64,000 nt of DNA from Culex pipiens pallens. Lineage: Eukaryota; Arthropoda; Insecta; Diptera; Culicidae. The notes under the pieces are model-generated. The model saw only the letters and a list, made by a program, of their open reading frames with translations, searched no databases and was not told the origin of the DNA. Made by a program: the position numbers and the translations under genes. Positions 11,449 to 21,121 of the stretch are shown one piece after another. Location of the stretch: positions 130,303,779-130,367,778 of the forward strand of contig NC_068937.1 of assembly GCF_016801865.2 (NCBI RefSeq), read 5' to 3'. Each line of letters begins with the position of its first letter. Position 1 is the first letter of the stretch.

Positions 11449-12065
11449 GAATTCAATTTCATTTAATTTCACATTCACTTACTTCCGCAACGAAAATTTA
11501 AAAAATCTTCAAATTTCAAGGCCTACTATGCTCTAACGCAATGCACTTTTGAAAATTGATGGTTAAGTAAAACATTTGCTATGCAATACAGGGCTTTCCA
11601 ACTTAAAAATGTGATATCTCAAGAAATATCCAATTTACCCTGAGGTTTTGATTGAATTTAATGTAAAAAACTCTCAGCAATCGATTGCAATTGTCAGTTT
11701 TCCCGTAAGTGCTCGTACAAAGGGTTAAAAATGCATTTTAAAGCTTAAATCGCAAAATTTTCATATCTGGCAACACTGTACGTAAATTTTGAGTACGCCA
11801 TTCGATTCTACGTCAAAAAATCTTCAAATTTGCATACCCAAAAGTTGACTTTTTGTAAACTTATCTCTTAGAAAAATGCATTTCAAAAATGAGGTTTTTC
11901 AAAAATCACAGAAAAAGAGGGGGGTACCACGGGCGCGGGGGTGGACCAAATGTTACCAAACTTGGGATTCTTTGTTTTGGGGGCAAAAACAACCCCCATG
12001 CCAAATATGAGCAGATTTGGTGAAGGTCGATGTTGGACGCGTGGTCACTTGGGAAGGAATGACCC
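11449..12065 (-). repeat. Right inverted arm of the 7.2-kb foldback
   Basis: The reverse complement of 4849-5465, same length (617 bp), with a few substitutions visible, for example TACC against the other arm's GCAC in the C-rich stretch. It is followed by the second ACCT duplication at 12066-12069. Confidence 0.9.
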
Positions 12066-12069
12066 ACCT

Positions 12070-12385
12070 ATATCGTGAAAAACCGAAATTTGAGTATTTT
12101 TTCAAAAATACTTAGTTTTGTAAAACAAAGTATTTTTGAAAAAAATGATTTTCTTTAAATTCGAAATGTTAGAAAAAATCTCGATCATTTGATACCCATA
12201 TTGCGGAAAACAGAAATTTTGAGTATTGTGATAATTTTGAGCATTTTCAAAAAAATTGTTATTACATTCGAAATGTATCGATTACAATAACAATAATTTT
12301 GAGTATTTTTTCGAGAAACATGGCATTTTCAAAGTACAGGAAAAATACGTATTTTTGTGAAAATTTTCATGTAATTATAAGTGCA
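12070..12385. repeat. Head-to-head AT-rich satellite, part 2
   Basis: This continues the array of 4092-4844 after the 7.2-kb insertion, starting with TATATCGTGAAAAACCG, the sequence that normally follows GATACC in the satellite. It ends in a segment (TGAAAATTTTCATGTAATTATAA) whose reverse complement is near 3470, so it belongs to the right arm of the outer foldback. Confidence 0.75.
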
Positions 12386-12393
12386 CTAGGTAG

Positions 12394-12929
12394 CAGTGCT
12401 GAAAATGTCAGGGGTCCTGACGCGAAAATCGGCGACGCTGACACGAATTTTTGAGATCCATTCACTGAACCGAAAAACTGTGACATAAACAAACCCGGCG
12501 CAATCGTGAGTGCTCTAGCTCATTGAGCAGCTGAAATTCGAGTCAGTAGTCGACCAACGCTCATTCGACGTTGCACGCACACACATAAAGAAACAAGTTT
12601 TTACACAAAAAGTTCGTATTTATGCGTGGAAATGTAATTTTGAATATAAGTTATAATTGTTTTAAGTGTTTTGCACAGTCTACAACCATTCAACTGTTTG
12701 AAAATAGTCAAAATAGTGTTTAAAGAGGATTTTACGAGTCAGTCATATGACACGAATTGAGTGAGTGTAGCTCATTTTTTCACGTCTCTCATTCTCCAGC
12801 AGCCGACCGGCAAAAGTCAGGCGGCAGTGGTTGAATAGACACAGTAGGCTTGCAGTCACATGCTAGCAGTGAACTGACATTTTGGTTTGCTTCATGTGAA
12901 CGCTGGGTTGGAAACTTTTTGCAGGCCTG
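12394..12929. mobile_element. Small hAT-type element, 8-bp duplication CTAGGTAG
   Basis: The 536-bp insert is flanked by perfect 8-bp duplications CTAGGTAG (12386-12393 and 12930-12937). The ends are CAGTGCTGAAAA on the left and, inverted, CAGGCCTGCAAAA on the right, so they start with CAG like hAT ends. Removing it restores continuous right-arm sequence of the outer foldback, which supports the boundaries. The interior is GC-richer than its surroundings and has GTGAGTG/CTCATT words but no open frame of note. It is non-autonomous. Confidence 0.82.
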
Positions 12930-12941
12930 CTAGGTAGCTTA

Positions 12942-13123
12942 CATCGTCCCGATTCCAAAACACTATAATTTTTTGATGTGTGCATGATTTTACATACGAT
13001 TATAGCCAATGTCTCCCATATAGCCAAAAACCCATAAGCTTTGTGCTTCAGTTAAGCACTGGACCGTGCTTAACCGAGGCAGCTGAACGAATCAAAACCG
13101 GGGCAGTGCGAAACCGAGGCATG
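12942..13123 (-). repeat. Right terminal arm of the outer foldback
   Basis: The inverted match of 3292-3454. It carries GCCAATGTCTCCCATA and CCGAGGCATG landmarks. The outermost 60 bp diverge from the left arm because of an expansion of AACCG(A/G)GGCA words (three occurrences between 13060 and 13123). Confidence 0.8.
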
Positions 13124-13369
13124 CAAAATCGGGTTTTTTGAAAACAAAAAACCAACTTTGATTGAAAATCAACATACCGCAATAAAACTAAACCAAATTC
13201 AAAATTAATGAATTTAAATGTTAGTTCAGTTCACCATCAAAAGACGTATCGTCGTTTGTGGATTGCCGCTTAAAATATTAAAAATATCTCACGGATAAAA
13301 AATCAACGATTTTACATGTTTTGTTTAATGATTTTTTTTTTGAATAATTAATAAAATCTTTTTCTTTTT

Positions 13370-15450
13370 CTGAAATTCGACTTCAACTTCCAATACCCGT
13401 CTCATTCACTCACCGTCAGCTGATGAGCACTCACACCCGCAGTCTCTCACCGCTCAGCACTCATCCGCACCTACAACTCTCGCTTGAACTCATACGCGGC
13501 GCTAGTGTCGCTCAAACACACGTTTTCTAGCAGATAAAAAATAACCCCCTACCCCCCCCCCCACCCCTCTCCTACCTCCCAGCCCCACATCCTTACAAAC
13601 AATCCATTACAAAACCCTTTCCTCAGAGTGCACGGAGTGACAGCTACGACCTCGCCGTTCCGGCTGCTGCTGAATTCCTTCACTCTCACCCGCGCCAACT
13701 GCGCATGTCCCTTTCAGCACAGACTCTCTGAGAGCTATGAAAAGAGAGAGAGAGAAAGCGCTCACGCGCGCGAGAGTGCGTTGCCTACTTTCGGGAGCTT
13801 CGCTCCCTGACAGCGCCCTCTCTGGGTGTTGTTGGACAGGTGTCGTCGGTGCAGGTTGGCTCTACAGTAGAGGCCCTACCCGTCCGTCGTCAACTGATGT
13901 TTGGTGAGATTCCGGAGCGATGCGAGAGAGAGTGGGAGCTCTCTTCGGGTTTCTTTTTGTCGGGCGACGGTTCCGGTACGGTGGGGTTCGTCCTGGCCAC
14001 GGCAGTTTCAGCGTGACATCTATGCCCGTCGGATGCGTTGGCGGGTTTTTTTCGGGGGTTTTTTCGGGAGCTCGAACCGTGGAGAAGTTTCGATAGGTGA
14101 GGAGGTGCTTTTTTGTATTCGCGCGCGGATTTTACGGATTGTTTTTGCGGCGGGATCGATCCGGGACGAGAGTGACCGCGGTCGAGGATCTTGATCTGGG
14201 AAGTTGTGATCGAACGAGTGATTCGCGGTGGGAGTGTTTTTATTGTTCTTTTTTTGTTCCCTCGTACGAAGCGCGCCCATCCTGAGAGGATGAGGATGCT
14301 GTGAAGAGTCCGGAGAGGAAGGTCGTCGTCGTCGTCGTCGTCGCGGCCAAGAAGAATGGTTATTAAATCGATGACGTCGGTGTTTCTGGTCCCGGTCAGG
14401 TTGAAGGGTTGACATGGTGGTGGATGGATGCTGCTCCACTTGCACGATGATGGCCAATCGCAGGGCCTGTGACGGAGGTTAGGGTTGGGCCCTGAGCCCC
14501 CGTGACAGCAGTGTGGTGGAAATCGGCTTGTTGACGACTGAGTGAGCCCGTGCAAGAGTGATGGTCGTCGTGATGGTGTACGATACGATAGTTCTAGCGT
14601 ACGATACAGTCGATAGGGCTTAATGGTGCATCGGTTGTTCTGTGTTGATACAGGCATCGTACGGTGAACTTCAGCAGTGTGTAAGGGCTTTGTGTGCAAC
14701 GAGGTTAAGCTACAGTAAACGAGGATTACAAGACCCGCAAAGGCTGCAGCAAACAAAAACAAAAGCTCGGCTGCGCATCGAAGAGGGAGTTGACATCTCG
14801 CAAAATTAATTTAGCCGTGATTCGGCAACTCGCCAAGTGTGCTAAAAAGTGTGATGAAAATTGATTGTGTGGCGAAAGCCGAAAGTGCGCGTGTGTGTGT
14901 TGTGTGCAACCAAAGAAGAACTCAACGTCCTTGAAGAGTTTGCCGAAACGTGACCAAGTTCTTGGAAGAGTTTTTGCGCCACAAAGTGTCCAGTCATGGG
15001 ATTTTGCTGGAGCTGTTGAACGGCAAAACTTTTGTTCCGAAGAAATAAACACGGAATACCAACATCATCCTCCGGTCCGGAAATCAACACAAAAGGCCAC
15101 CGCCGAACAAAAGCGCTGAAAGGCCACACAAACACACGGATTCCGGAAACAACGCAGCCAGGAGCAGCTTTTTTCAAATTAAGCGGTAAAGTTTCGCTCA
15201 ACACAAGAGTTATAAATACTGATAAACATGTTCAACCCCCACCCCAACTCTGCATCGATTTCCGAACTGGAACTGGGGGTTGGGAGGACTGGCGTTGGCA
15301 GTTTGTGTTCGTGCGGGATTTATGCATGTTTGGGATTCACCGCGAAAAAAAAAAACCCCAGCGAAAGCTTACAGAGCTATTGTGTATACACCATGTACAC
15401 ACCCACACGTGGGTGATTTCGAAAGGCTTAGTGGTTTTGGTGTGAGGAGA
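13370..15450 (+). promoter_or_regulatory. GC-rich island, candidate promoter and 5' leader exon
   Basis: This CpG-containing segment stands out from the AT-rich surroundings. It has a GA-repeat (13745-13756), a possible GAGA-factor site, then a CGT repeat (about 14322-14343). A long stretch with A-rich and GTG-rich wording (14700-15185) is typical in style of dipteran 5' untranslated leaders, for example AAGTGTGCTAAAAAGTGTG near 14837. A donor-like GCG|GTAAAG lies at 15185/15186. An ATG at 15228 with AAC before it opens a 62-codon frame that I do not recognise. The minus-strand 290-codon frame over 13890-14762 owes its length to GC bias and a poly-Asp run. No initiator could be fixed, so this is an inference from composition. 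Confidence 0.38.
14322..14343. repeat. CGT trinucleotide microsatellite
   Basis: About seven uninterrupted CGT units lie inside the GC-rich island. Read on the minus strand in one frame it gives a run of Asp codons, which explains an apparent DDDDDDD segment in a long but unlikely antisense frame. Confidence 0.9.
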
Positions 15451-15871
15451 GCGGTTTAAATCGGTTTGAATGGGAATTATGAGGGCCTTCATAGTAATGA
15501 TTGCAATTTCAAGTTTTTGCTACAAGAGGTGATTCAACAAACTTTTTTTTCCATATTTAATGATATTGCAACAAGAAAAAAAAACTCATGAGCTTTAATT
15601 GATCAATATTCAGAGCAAAGTTCAGAATTGACATTAAGGTTACAGGAATATTGTCAATGTTTCCATTTTATAATATTTTCACTTCATAGTGACCTTGACC
15701 TCCAACACTTGTTTGTCATTTTTTGAATTAAAAAACAAATTTTAAATATGCTTAAGATTGCTCATCTACGTAGATGATCAATCTAAAGCATTTATAAAAT
15801 TATTTTTCTTTGTAAAAAACGACAAAGAAAAAAACTGTTGCTTAAGTCATTTTTGAAAACTTTTCCGATGT
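15451..15871. other. AT-rich non-coding DNA with a 44-bp palindrome
   Basis: No gene or element ends were recognised. The notable structure is a near-perfect palindrome at 15748-15791, centred on CATCTACGTAGATG. Its 22-bp half arms differ at only two positions, so it could extrude as a cruciform. A weaker hairpin follows (TTTCTTTGT near 15808 with ACAAAGAAA near 15822). Confidence 0.6.
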
Positions 15872-16103
15872 ATAGGGGAAAAGCCTCTAATGTTGTCAAA
15901 TCAGAACTTTGACATTCGATTACAGCTAATTAAAAGCGTTGTCAACTAAAATCGAGTGATAAATAGCTCAATAAGACGTGAGCAAGCAAGTTTCTATCAA
16001 AAGCTGTGCAACATTAGTTATTTAAAAAGTGAAATTCGGCAAATTGGATGGAGTTAGGAGCGAGTACTTAACCTGCCAAACATAAGAGAATTTCCCCTTC
16101 GTA
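15872..16103. mobile_element. Possible MITE with TAGGGGAAA ends, copy 1
   Basis: The segment starts TATAGGGGAAAAGCC and ends AATTTCCCCTT. Its interior words ATAAATAGCTCAA and GTGAGCAAGC recur, inverted, in 54807-55049. Two copies with matching order and similar length support a dispersed element. The target duplication is not clear, so the superfamily is open. Confidence 0.5.
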
Positions 16104-16266
16104 CTTAAAAATCATTTGAAAAAAAGATAATTCTCAAAACACTGGTTTTATATGCAACTCATTGATTTATAAAATCACCCTCCAAAAACTACAACTTTTG
16201 TTTTGCTTCTGACTACATTACCAAATTCCTTGATTACCTATGTGGTGCTATCTTTTCATCTACCTG

Positions 16267-16483
16267 CCCAAGTAACATTTTTTCCCAGGAGTTCTACAAG
16301 AGCTCTTCAAGATAGCTACAGCATAGCAGTTTGGACCGCGATAAAATAAAATTCTCTTCAAGTAATCTTCCAAACTCCTGAAGAAGTTTTGAAGAGAATT
16401 TTACCCTACCGCGGTCCAAACTGCTATGCTGTAGCTATCTTGAAGAGCTCTTGTAGAACTCCTGGAAAAAAATGTTACTTGGG
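16267..16483. mobile_element. 217-bp foldback MITE with CCCAAGTAAC ends
   Basis: This is almost one long hairpin. The left arm CCCAAGTAACATTTTTTCCC is matched by AAAAAAATGTTACTTGGG, and the arms continue through AGGAGTTCTACAAGAGCTC and TAGCTACAGCATAGCAG to a short loop near 16350-16380. Both ends are flanked by TG (16265-16266 and 16484-16485), giving an apparent 2-bp duplication. Arm length and identity suggest a recent insertion. The element at 18739-18829 has the same CCC ends and TG flanks. Confidence 0.85.
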
Positions 16484-16594
16484 TGTTCAAGTGCTGCCAG
16501 ATGAGTTTGGAAAAAAATGGATTTTTGAGGGGCTATATAAAAAATTCAGTAACATTCTTCAGTTTTCCCTTTTGTAATTGTAGGACCTCCTACA

Positions 16595-16858
16595 CTGCCC
16601 ACCATTGAAAAAACGGCTAATATCCACTTTTGGCAAAAACGAGATATTAGCACCAGGCGCGATGTTCCAACGCATCTCCTGGAACTTGAATTTCACTGAA
16701 ATATTGTTTAGACTTGGCTGCCGATGCAAAAAACCAAACGGCTAATATGCCACTCTTATGGGAAATTGCATTGACGGAGATTTTGTGACAAACACTAAAA
16801 CGCGTTTTTCTCGGAATACTTGATTTGGCATAATAGCCGAATTTTCAATTATGGGCAG
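16595..16858. mobile_element. 264-bp MITE with CTGCCCA ends, TACA duplication
   Basis: The ends CTGCCCACCATTG and CAATTATGGGCAG are inverted and flanked by TACA on both sides (16591-16594 and 16859-16862). Subterminal words also pair: AACGGCTAATAT against ATAATAGCCG. The 4-bp duplication could instead be read as a TA duplication with imperfect ends. A single related end, CCGCCCACCATTACAAAAA, is visible near 17787. Confidence 0.75.
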
Positions 16859-16862
16859 TACA

Positions 16863-17949
16863 TTTGAAATCACTGTATAAGGAATGCTACAATATTTCTG
16901 GAATACATGAAAGTTGCTATTATTTAAAACTGAGGTGAAAAGTCACAGATTGTGATTGGATACTCAATATTATTTTTTACTGAATGTACATGGAAAAGAA
17001 AATCAGAATTAATATAAATTTAAAAAAAAAGTAACATTCTTCAGTGTGGACGAATCTCTTCGGACTCTTGGGCAAAATTGCTGTCTGGAACACGAACTAT
17101 AAGCTCATGAGGATTTTGTAGCAGCCAAAAACCGTAGAGCCGTTCAAACATTGCAATATTTCCAAATAATTTTAAATATGTTGGAAAAGGATTCTTCTAC
17201 ACACAATTATAATTCTGTTGAAAAAAATGGTTTGTGTTATGAAGAATCGTCAAACTATTTCGAAGGTGACCCAAATTTTTTCTTTGAATTTTTCTTGTAT
17301 CAAGGATTCTCAACAGTAGGGTTCCCTATGAAATGACTCCACGCTTCATGATGGTAAAACTTTTTTGAACTCTTTTAAGCCTCTTGGCATGGGTGGGAGG
17401 AATTGGTAATATGAAGAAAAAAATTGTTTGCTTATCTGAATACTATTCAACAGCTAAACTTACTAACTTATTCCCAGGAATTGAATTTTAAAGTATTTAA
17501 ATGTACTTTCGAAATCCATTTTTTTGGGTTTATTTGACTAAAGTCACATTTTGCAAATGAAATGTTCGCTCTACAGCATTGCCTTGGCGTTCTCAATTGC
17601 GAGAATCTGACTCGAAAAGTTAAGAAAATTTATACCTTCTCCTGAATTCTAGAAATTCCTGTAAAATTTGAATAATAATCTTGGGAAACGGAAATTTATT
17701 TTCTTAGCTTTTCCACGAGTAAAAGTTTTTAAATCTAATATAAAACTGTAATTGGAGACACTTTCTACCTGGAACATTTTCCATTCCGCCCACCATTACA
17801 AAAAGCTGTACTATAAAAAATGTGTTGCTTATACATTCGGAGATGCATCTCAAAACACTGGTAATTTACATCCTTTTATGAGTAATTGCAAGTTTTTCAA
17901 ACAAATTGTGGTGAAACTACAAATAAAATAAAAGAATTTTCAACAATCC
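16863..17949. other. AT-rich non-coding DNA
   Basis: No gene. Apart from the solo CTGCCCA-like end near 17787, I see no paired ends or tandem structure. The short frames here have AT-driven composition and no recognisable motif. Confidence 0.5.
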
Positions 17950-18350
17950 AAAAGGTTGCATTCATTGTTACCAGGTCAACATCTGCAAAATCTGTATCGT
18001 ATCGATTAAAAATCTGGAAAAATCTGGCAGACGAAAATCTAACAATTCTAAAAAGTGAAGGAGAGGAGGAAAAAAACATTTCTAATGTTTTGTAGAATTC
18101 AGATGGTTTAACTGATTTTATGGCCTCAAAAATGTTGAATTTTCATTTTCGTTAAGAAAAACACGTTCTTATTATTTTGATTTTCAATAAATTTCGTTCA
18201 TTTTAATCAAAAAGTTGTTCAAAAAGAGCATAAAGGGAAAAATCTGGCAAAATCTGTCAAAATCTGGCACAGAGAAAGGTGAATCTTTATTCTGGCTGAC
18301 ACTTGAAAAATCTGGCATTCCCAGATTTATCTGGCAACCTGGCAACCCTG
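17950..18350. mobile_element. Remnant of hAT-like MITE with CAGGGTTGCCAGG end
   Basis: The right end reads CTGGCAACCTGGCAACCCTG and stops at 18350. Inverted, it starts CAGGGTTGCCAGG, like the ATCTGGCAACACTG ends seen alone near 44427 and 40594. The interior is full of AAAATCTGGCA words (near 18012, 18238, 18259 and 18308), which form loosely inverted ends. I could not find the left terminus or an 8-bp duplication, so the left boundary is approximate. Confidence 0.45.
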
Positions 18351-18738
18351 AATGACAGTTCCTAAAAGATGTTTTCGGCTGAAGTCAAGAATATAGCTTG
18401 GTTAGCAGTTGTCAAGGCAGTTTGTTATCTAAAGTTTTGCGAAATGAATTGTTGAAATAGTGAACATTGGCAAATTAGATGAATGATTTTGTCGGAAAAA
18501 TGCATTCACTAAGAAACATCCTTAAAAAAAGTTCTAAGGTTGTGGATATCTGAAGCTAATGTTTTTTTTTTTCAAAAAATATACACATGAAATGTTTAGA
18601 ATTGGCAGTCGATAGATACAACAACCGAAAGACTTCGATACAAGTTTTCAAATGAATAGAACATAATAAACAAACAACAATCAAATAGCCTTCAATATGT
18701 TTCCGAGTTTGCCACTTTGGCCAGTTTGGCGCAAACTG
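18351..18738. other. AT-rich non-coding DNA
   Basis: No gene or paired element ends were recognised between the hAT-like remnant and the small palindrome at 18739. Confidence 0.5.
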
Positions 18739-18829
18739 CCCACTGAGATTTTTGGCTCGAGCCTCGAGTCGATCTGGCTCGAGATCGAGCCTGAATCGAG
18801 TCGAGGCTCGAGCCAAAATTCTCAGTGGG
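18739..18829. mobile_element. 91-bp palindromic element with CCCACTGAG ends
   Basis: A short hairpin. CCCACTGAGATTTTTGGC pairs with GCCAAAATTCTCAGTGGG, and the centre is rich in CTCGAG and TCGAGCC words. Flanking TG dinucleotides (18737-18738 and 18830-18831) act as an apparent 2-bp duplication, as at 16267-16483. It is too short to code for anything and is probably a minimal MITE. Confidence 0.75.
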
Positions 18830-18831
18830 TG

Positions 18832-19197
18832 ATATTGTCCATCTTATTGTCATGTTTTTGCCATTTATATCTCGTTTAATTTGCAACTATTTTTTGACCA
18901 ATACATTGCATATTAGACTAGTGAAAAGGCAGGATACATGTGGAAAAATGATCAGGTATTGTAACACGACCTATTTGGGGATGTTATTGTTGTTACGTTA
19001 CTTTATTTCAGCGGTGTGGCCCGCATACCTACAATTAATTATTGTTTTTGCTTTATAGATTTTTGGCACATTTACTACAAATCGAGCTCAAGAAAGAACA
19101 AATTAAAGCCCTTCAAGAAGTTTGGTAGTGCTTTTCCTCCGAGAAGTTATAATGCTCCAAAATTATATTACAGTTTTTCCTAACTCCATTAAAGTTT
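18832..19197. other. AT-rich non-coding DNA
   Basis: No gene and no repeat was recognised here. Confidence 0.45.
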
Positions 19198-19754
19198 AAA
19201 ATAGCAGTTTATGCAACAATTTGAAAAAAGAAGATTTTTTCAGCACGAGTGGTATATTTACCCAACTAGGTTCACCGAGCTGGGTAAATACGACGTGTAC
19301 TGAAAAAAATCAAGTTTTGCAACGAGTTCCATACAACATTTTTGCGATTTCGAAAAACACCCTTTGAATAGAATTATAAGTCCAATGTTTGTGTATTTTG
19401 TCAATTAACCGTTTAAACAAAAAAAAGTAGAAAAGTACTACTTTTTAAAAAAAAAGTGCTGAGAAGTTCAACTTTTCGCATTTATTTTGAAAAGTATTAC
19501 TACAGTCGCCTCTCTGGCTGTCGATCTTCTCGATATCAATATTGCTCCTTCTGTCAATAAATTTTTCAGTTCCTTCAAGTAGCATGCTTTGATTTTTCGT
19601 TCTATAATTTGATACCTCCCTCTCTTGACGCTCTTTTCAATGTCGACAACGAGAGAGTCTACTGTGTTCGATTCTCTTGTTTTTGGTACAGAAAAGTAAG
19701 CTTTTTCGTTGTTCGAGAATGACAGAAATGTAAGTGATTTCACGACGGAATTGC
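19198..19754 (+). repeat. Hairpin-rich dispersed repeat, copy 1 (interrupted)
   Basis: The unit opens with AGTTTATGCAACAA. It then has nested inverted words: GATTTTTTCAG pairs with CTGAAAAAAATC, and TTTACCCAAC pairs with GCTGGGTAAAT around a conserved GGTTCACCGA loop. It continues through CGAAAAACACCCTTTGAAT and TTTTGAAAAGTATTAC. A 162-bp MITE interrupts it at 19503-19664, after which it resumes to GTGATTTCACGACGGAATTGC. Copy 2 starts directly afterwards, so the unit can occur in tandem. Its class is unknown. Confidence 0.75.
19503..19664. mobile_element. 162-bp MITE with CAGTMGMCTCTCT ends
   Basis: The left end CAGTCGCCTCTCTGG and the inverted right end CAGTAGACTCTCTCG match through TGTCGA at about 23 bp. 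The left flank is TA and the right is TG, one change from a TA duplication, so a Tc1/mariner-type MITE is likely. Removing it rejoins the flanking repeat, which supports the boundaries. Confidence 0.7.
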
Positions 19755-20090
19755 AAAATAGTAGTTTATGCAACAAGTTGCAAAAAGATTTTTTCAGAAC
19801 GAGTCGAACATTTATCCAACGAGGTTCACCGAGTTGGATAAATATGACAGTACTGAAAAAAATCTAGTTTTGCAATGAGATCCATACAATTTTTTTTCTG
19901 AATCCGAAAACCACCCTTTGGATGGAATTGTTAGTCAAATGTCAATGTATTGAGTCAATCCACCGTTCAAGTCAAAACAATGTTGAAAAGTATTACTTTT
20001 CAGCATTTGTTTTGAAAAGTGTTTCTATTAGAGAAAAGAAGGCTGTTTCGGCGTTCAAGAATGACAGGAAAAGTAAGAAGTTTCATACAT
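19755..20090 (+). repeat. Hairpin-rich dispersed repeat, copy 2
   Basis: Tandem neighbour of copy 1 and complete without insertion. The inner hairpin is clear: ATTTATCCAAC pairs with GTTGGATAAAT around GAGGTTCACCGA. The outer arm TTGCAAAAAGATTTTTTCAG pairs with CTGAAAAAAATCTAGTTTTGCAA. It ends with GAAAAGTAAGAAGTTTCA, aligned with the end of copy 1. Confidence 0.8.
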
Positions 20091-20559
20091 TGGTTTTTTT
20101 CGAATGTGTTCTTTAATATGGAAATTTTAAGCTTCAAGTGCTTTTTAAGTTATCAGGTTACTTTTTTTAATGACTTTACTACAAGTCAGCATATTTATTT
20201 TTAAAATTTAATAGCATATATTTTTCTTGTATTGTAGATTCAAAATGAAAAAAAAAAATTAACAAATCAAAATCATGTATAAAAAAACGTCATATCACTC
20301 TGTTACACCATTAATTTTGCCACATCAATGAATCGGCAAATTGACAAAAAAAAAAAACAATTCAATTTGATAACGCAATTGCATACCGCCAGGCGCAATC
20401 TGCAGCGCCTGAAGGTATGCACTATTTGCGCGATAGCGGTTGTAATCCTGCAAGTAAATGTTTTCGCTTTGATGGGTTGGTGTTTATAGCGCAACATTTC
20501 AAAACTCCAATAAATAAACGTGAGTGCTACGCCCGGGGGGGCTCGCTCACTGTTGCATA
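20091..20559. other. Non-coding DNA before the CACAGT MITE
   Basis: AT-rich to about 20370, then a GC-richer part with an internal inverted word pair (CCGCCAGGCGC with GCGCCTGAAGG around 20385-20417). No gene is seen. It is cut at 20559 by the next element. Confidence 0.5.
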
Positions 20560-21119
20560 CACAGTAAAAAAAATCATGGTAAAATTTCATCTAAAAAGGA
20601 GTACATCTTTTATGTCAGAAAAAAACTTAAATTTTACCTCTAATAATGTGTAAATTTACATCTGGCAGACGCTATGAAAAAATATCTGTAATCCCATAAA
20701 AATATCAAACCGGCGATAGTTATATTTAGCTTACTAAGTCCGCGCCCCAACCCGCACGGCCATCTCGCCGCTGTGCAAATAGAATGAACAAAGCCAATGT
20801 AGCTCTATGTGTTCCGTACATTGTATACTTTATTTACTGCATATAGGGTACATATACGATATACGAGATACGTAGAGGTACATTGGTTTTGATCGTCCAG
20901 ATTTCACAGCGGCGAGATGGCCGTGCGGGTTGGGGCGCGGACTTAGTAAGCTAGATATAACTATCGCCGGTTTGATATTTTTTTGGGATTACAGATATTT
21001 TTTCTTAGCGTCTGCCAGATGTAAATTTACACATTATTAGTGGTAAAATTAAAGCTTTTTTCTGACATAAAAGATGTACCCCTTTTTAGATAAAATTTTA
21101 CCATGTTTTTTTTACTGTG
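20560..21119. mobile_element. 560-bp foldback MITE with CACAGTAAAAAAA ends
   Basis: Arms of about 215 bp run from CACAGTAAAAAAAATCATGG (20560) inward through ATCAAACCGGCGATAGTTATA to CATCTCGCCGCTGTG near 20775. The inverse spans about 20906-21119. The loop is about 130 bp. Both ends are flanked by TA (20558-20559 and 21120-21121). TA duplication and CACAGT ends fit a Tc1/mariner-type foldback. Its outer 60 bp recur in the element at 45395-45613. Confidence 0.88.
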
Positions 21120-21121
21120 TA

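Larger units (their letters stand above)
4849..12065. mobile_element. 7.2-kb foldback element, GGGTCATTCC ends, 4-bp duplication
   Basis: Two inverted arms of exactly 617 bp each (4849-5465 and 11449-12065) differ at only a few bases that I can see, so insertion or arm homogenisation was recent. The ends read GGGTCATTCC and GGAATGACCC, flanked by ACCT on both sides. The interior is mostly a hAT-type insertion (5466-10965); the original loop is about 10974-11448. No transposase frame is present, so it is non-autonomous. Three further elements in this window (49754, 57450, 60766) share the GGGTNATTC ends, and arm motifs such as GCGTACTCAAAATT recur among them. A 4-bp duplication fits the Sola superfamily among others, but I cannot assign it. 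Confidence 0.9.
3292..13123. mobile_element. Outer foldback element with CATGCCTCGG ends, split by insertions
   Basis: The left arm begins CATGCCTCGGTT at 3292 and its inverted match ends with CCGAGGCATG at 13123. Arms 3292-3454 and 12942-13123 match well over most of their length, for example the stretch reading GCTTATGGGTTTTTGGC on the left. Inside the arms lies a head-to-head satellite (3540-4844 and 12070-12385) whose orientation flips near 4091. Removing the 7.2-kb and 0.5-kb insertions with their duplications leaves an ancestral element of about 2.07 kb. I could not define a target duplication at its outer ends. No coding capacity is seen, so it is non-autonomous and its superfamily is unknown. 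Confidence 0.7.

Noticed and set aside
13890..14762. 290-codon minus-strand frame with a poly-Asp run
   Set aside because: It lies antisense to the leader-like island, the Asp run comes from a CGT microsatellite, and no domain is visible.
15228..15416. A 62-codon plus frame starting at an ATG with a good context
   Set aside because: No recognisable domain is visible and the end of the exon is unclear. It is mentioned only as part of the promoter-like island.
16267..16483. A precursor-microRNA hairpin
   Set aside because: The arms pair over almost 100 bp and have transposon-like ends, so a foldback MITE explains it better.
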